In this document: one piece after another, positions 61,558-64,000 of the stretch
Layout: each line of letters starts with the position of its first letter
Position numbering within the stretch: the stretch's first letter is position 1
From: Paraspadella gotoi
Lineage: Eukaryota > Chaetognatha
DNA: 64,000 nucleotides
Assembly (NCBI GenBank): GCA_051294375.1
Contig: CM119266.1
Location: 6,403,431 to 6,467,430, forward strand
Direction of reading: 5' to 3'
Notes under the pieces: generated by a model
What the model was told of the DNA's origin: nothing
Seen by the model: the letters and a program-made list of their open reading frames with translations, nothing else
Databases searched by the model: none
Made by a program: the position numbers and the translations under genes

Positions 61558-62934
61558 TCAACTCGATCCTCCTTGATTCAACTTGGAGGCGCGAACGAGT
61601 TTATTGAGTTTAGCGATCTGCGACATAAGCGTCTTGTTGTTCCCTTCCATCGTCTCCAGTCTCTTCTTGAGCGCGGCGTTTTCGGCGACGGAGTTTTGCA
61701 GTTTGATCTCGAGCGAATCGAGGTATTCCTTCTTCTTCCTTCGACTCTCCTGCGCCGAGAGTTTGTTCTTGATCTTCCTCCGGACTTTCTTCAAGCATCT
61801 CTCTTCGGCTTTAGAAAGAGGGAACACAGTAGGGACGGGAAGGCCTTCTTGGATCAAGGTGCGCCGCTCCTCTTCGGTGATGGAGTAGATTCCTCCACCG
61901 CCGCCGACGGTGACGACGCCGCCGCTGCCGGTTCGCCGCTTCGACGAAGGACCGCCATCGAAACCCGCCGGTGATTTGGCGGCGAAGAAGAGCCGGTTGG
62001 GCGGCGGTCGCGCCGGCGAGGAGGCCGGGTAACGTTTTGGCGAAGCACTTCCCTCGCTCTCGCTGGAGGAAGTCGCCAATGGCGTGGGGGGCAGCGTCGA
62101 CGCTTCTTCCATCGTCTCGACGTCGACCGGTTCCGTCTTGATGGCGAACGTCGCCGGAGACGCGAATTCTTCGCCGACGAGAGGTTGGTACTTGACGTCA
62201 TCCTCGGGGAAGACGACTTCGCTGGAGACTCGATCGAAGCCCGGTTCACGTTTGATGGTGATGGCGGCCATCGGCGGAACACGCCGGTCGTAAGTCCGGC
62301 AGGCGGAATTGCCGAACTCAACGTTGACGATCCTCGAAGGGTCGACCGGCTGCGGGGAGGGCGCCACACGCGGACGCTCGTTCGCCGAGGATAGGGGATC
62401 GACGAGAAATTGGGGATCGAGAGATTGGGGATCGAAGAGGGAGTTGGGGTTGAGTAGGGAGAGAGAGTAAGAGTGATCTTCGGAAACCGGACGCGGAGAA
62501 TCGAGGACGCGATCCTCGTCCAGAAGATATTCCTTCCATGAATCGGACTCCAACGCGTTCGAGGAGGCGACGGGAGGATTGGAAGCGAATGGCACGGAGA
62601 CGAGATGTCGGAGGGCGGGAGAGAGGCGGCCGTCGAGCGGGGCGTCGGAAAGGGAAGTCGACGAGGCGTTGGAATAGAGTTCGGCACATGAGAGGGCGTC
62701 GGCGAGAAGGAAATCGCCGTCGACTCGGACGAGACGATCCTCTTCGGAGGAAACGCAGCCGTCGGGAATCCATCGAGGATCCAAAGCGAAAGAGTCCAGA
62801 CAATGCGCGTTGAAATCCACGCCCGTATGGAGGGTATCCAAAGGAAAGAGGTCAGTTTCGAGTTTGGACACTTTGTCAAAGATCAAAGAATCATCGGCGT
62901 TGAGAGACGCGAATCGCGAAATGTCGGAATCCAT
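61558..62934 (-). CDS. CREB3-family bZIP factor lacking the membrane segment
   Basis: One uninterrupted coding exon, 458 aa, from ATG at 62934 (MDSDISRFASLNADD) to TGA; the frame is open 21 codons further upstream but with no ATG. The bZIP is CREB3L1/L2-like: TEEERRTLIQEGLPVPT (353-369), basic region KKVRRKIKNKLSAQESRRKK (382-401) with the N-x7-R pair N390/R398, and a leucine zipper to about 447. The acidic, Ser/Pro-rich N-terminal half is a likely activation region. IKRE (227-230) and IKTE (265-268) fit the SUMO consensus. Known CREB3 members have a membrane helix right after the zipper and are released by S1P/S2P cleavage; this one ends in KLNQGGSS with no hydrophobic segment, and no further exon is visible downstream. 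A predicted constitutively nuclear factor. A 5'-UTR acceptor (TTTCCACAG) lies at 63018. Confidence 0.9.
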   Translation of the reverse strand: MDSDISRFASLNADDSLIFDKVSKLETDLFPLDTLHTGVDFNAHCLDSFALDPRWIPDGCVSSEEDRLVRVDGDFLLADALSCAELYSNASSTSLSDAPLDGRLSPALRHLVSVPFASNPPVASSNALESDSWKEYLLDEDRVLDSPRPVSEDHSYSLSLLNPNSLFDPQSLDPQFLVDPLSSANERPRVAPSPQPVDPSRIVNVEFGNSACRTYDRRVPPMAAITIKREPGFDRVSSEVVFPEDDVKYQPLVGEEFASPATFAIKTEPVDVETMEEASTLPPTPLATSSSESEGSASPKRYPASSPARPPPNRLFFAAKSPAGFDGGPSSKRRTGSGGVVTVGGGGGIYSITEEERRTLIQEGLPVPTVFPLSKAEERCLKKVRRKIKNKLSAQESRRKKKEYLDSLEIKLQNSVAENAALKKRLETMEGNNKTLMSQIAKLNKLVRASKLNQGGSS

Positions 62935-62989
62935 GACGTTGGTCTTTGGGAATATGACGGGAAATAATATCTCGCGACTATCGCTATGT

Positions 62990-63001
62990 TCACGCACACA
63001 T
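62990..63001 (-). promoter_or_regulatory. Three-codon upstream ORF
   Basis: ATG TGT GCG TGA lies in the 5' leader, 56 bases before the main ATG of the bZIP gene. Such minimal upstream frames can reduce translation of the main frame; this is inferred from position only. Confidence 0.4.
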
Positions 63002-63017
63002 TGAGCAAACTTGAAAG

Positions 63018-64000
63018 CTGTGGAAATAAAAAGTTATTTTACACTTTGTTGCGGATACTCCGAAAGTTTAATAAAATTTCGAGTAAGACACTTTTTTTAA
63101 ACTTTCTTTCGTATTTCGCATGTAAATTTAAAAAGAACATTCGCCAAAGCAAACTACTTAGACAAAAAATAAACATAAAAGACATTTGAATTCTCCTTTT
63201 TCTTTTTCCTTTTCCAAAGCGACTGCAGTGGTTTTATGCAAAGCCCGGGTGACAACAATCCCGGAATGAAAGGCAATATTGTTTGAACGTTAAAATAGGA
63301 CATAAAATATTGTCACGAATGAAAAGTGGCAGGAGTATACGCTAAAATTAAATCGATCGACGAAGAAAAAGATTTGAGAGATTTCGAATTTATCGGACAA
63401 AAAAAATTAACTAAGTAATCGCAGGAATAAAAAAAACAGCGAAAATTGCAAAGAAAAAAGGCTCAGCCGAATTCGAAAATGAAAAAGAAGGTTAAAGATC
63501 GGACAATTGACGGTAAAGCGGCAATTACGCACGGGCGGGACGTACAGAAACTTGAGGGAGTACTCGGGCGTAACTATTCTTCGAAAGGATAAGGCGTTTT
63601 AAATTTGGACCGCTAGAACTGGTTTCTTTTAGATGACCGGTTTTTTTTTTTCTATTGACGTCGAAACCGTCAGAATATAAGAAAAAATAGAGGGAAAGAC
63701 AAAAACGTAGCTTAATTTAAGACGATAATTGTAAAATCGTAACAAAGAATCCATTTCTGAATACAATGATGATAAAAGAACCAAAAATGAGGTTGCAGTA
63801 TTTTCAATTAACTAACGTCGCTGCGTCCGTATGTCGGATCGTTCATTCAATTTGTTAATACTATTATAGCAGTGTGTATAATATTAATATATAAAATTTG
63901 TAATAAAAATCTTAAAATGCAAATTTTTAGTAAAAATTGTGACCTTTAATATATGTGCCAAAGTTTAGCGGAGGGATTGTATATTCTAAAACTAAATAGA
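63018..64000. other. Upstream flank of the bZIP gene
   Basis: AT-rich with no gene seen. It probably holds a 5'-UTR intron and the promoter. A TGACGTCG octamer at 63656-63663 is one base from the full cAMP-response element. Confidence 0.5.

Noticed and set aside
61854-62879. 341-codon minus-strand frame inside the bZIP gene
   Set aside because: It overlaps the bZIP coding exon in another frame and is Arg/Pro/Ser-rich, typical of a shadow frame in GC-rich DNA.

Overview
The window looks like nuclear DNA of an invertebrate animal. Genes are split by AT-rich introns with GT..AG borders, coding exons are much more GC-rich than their introns, and two genes are clearly metazoan: a CD98/4F2 heavy chain (SLC3A2-like) and a plasma-membrane monoamine/nucleoside transporter (SLC29A4/ENT4-like). 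Degenerate CCCTAA/TTAGGG tracts sit inside several repeats. The phylum cannot be fixed from the sequence. Nine N gaps and many (GA)n, (AAAT)n and pyrimidine tracts mark a draft assembly.

Layout. 1-7.9 kb: gaps, microsatellites and a near-duplicate pair of blocks, with no convincing gene. 8.2-9.3 kb (-): a two-exon gene for an unrecognised 154-aa charged protein. 10.2-11.8 kb (+): a five-exon secreted two-Kazal-domain inhibitor. 12.4-12.8 kb: a GC-rich coding-like patch. 14.3-21.1 kb (+): SLC3A2-like, ten coding exons, 755 aa. 22.9-24.8 kb (-): a candidate small type I membrane protein rich in cysteine. 25-30 kb: repeats and low complexity. 30.6-31.8 kb (-) and 33.5-36.9 kb (+): a head-to-head pair of genes sharing an H-type-lectin-like domain, one a minimal secreted lectin (111 aa) and the other a secreted vWA plus lectin protein (312 aa). 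38.3-39.4 kb (-): a three-exon gene for an unrecognised 143-aa protein. 40.7-47.2 kb: an inverted, indel-ridden copy of the preceding 6.4 kb. 47.3-52.3 kb: repeats. 52.3-60.2 kb (+): SLC29A4/ENT4-like, thirteen coding exons, 684 aa, with a 1.65-kb foldback element in one intron. 61.6-62.9 kb (-): a single-coding-exon CREB3-family bZIP factor of 458 aa lacking the membrane segment typical of the family.

How the parts relate. The two transporter genes act at the cell surface but do not form a pathway together. The lectin pair is a local paralogous cluster probably sharing one intergenic promoter region. All exon joins given here were read by hand from splice signals and reading phase; every multi-exon model reported with high confidence closes to a whole number of codons.

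The strongest structural message is technical. Two large near-duplications, one direct (2.9-7.2 kb) and one inverted (34.2-47.2 kb), each abut one of the only two 25-N gaps, and in each the more broken copy is about 3% longer than its partner. That is what unpolished long-read gap filling would leave. The inverted copy should not be read as extra genes until this is tested.
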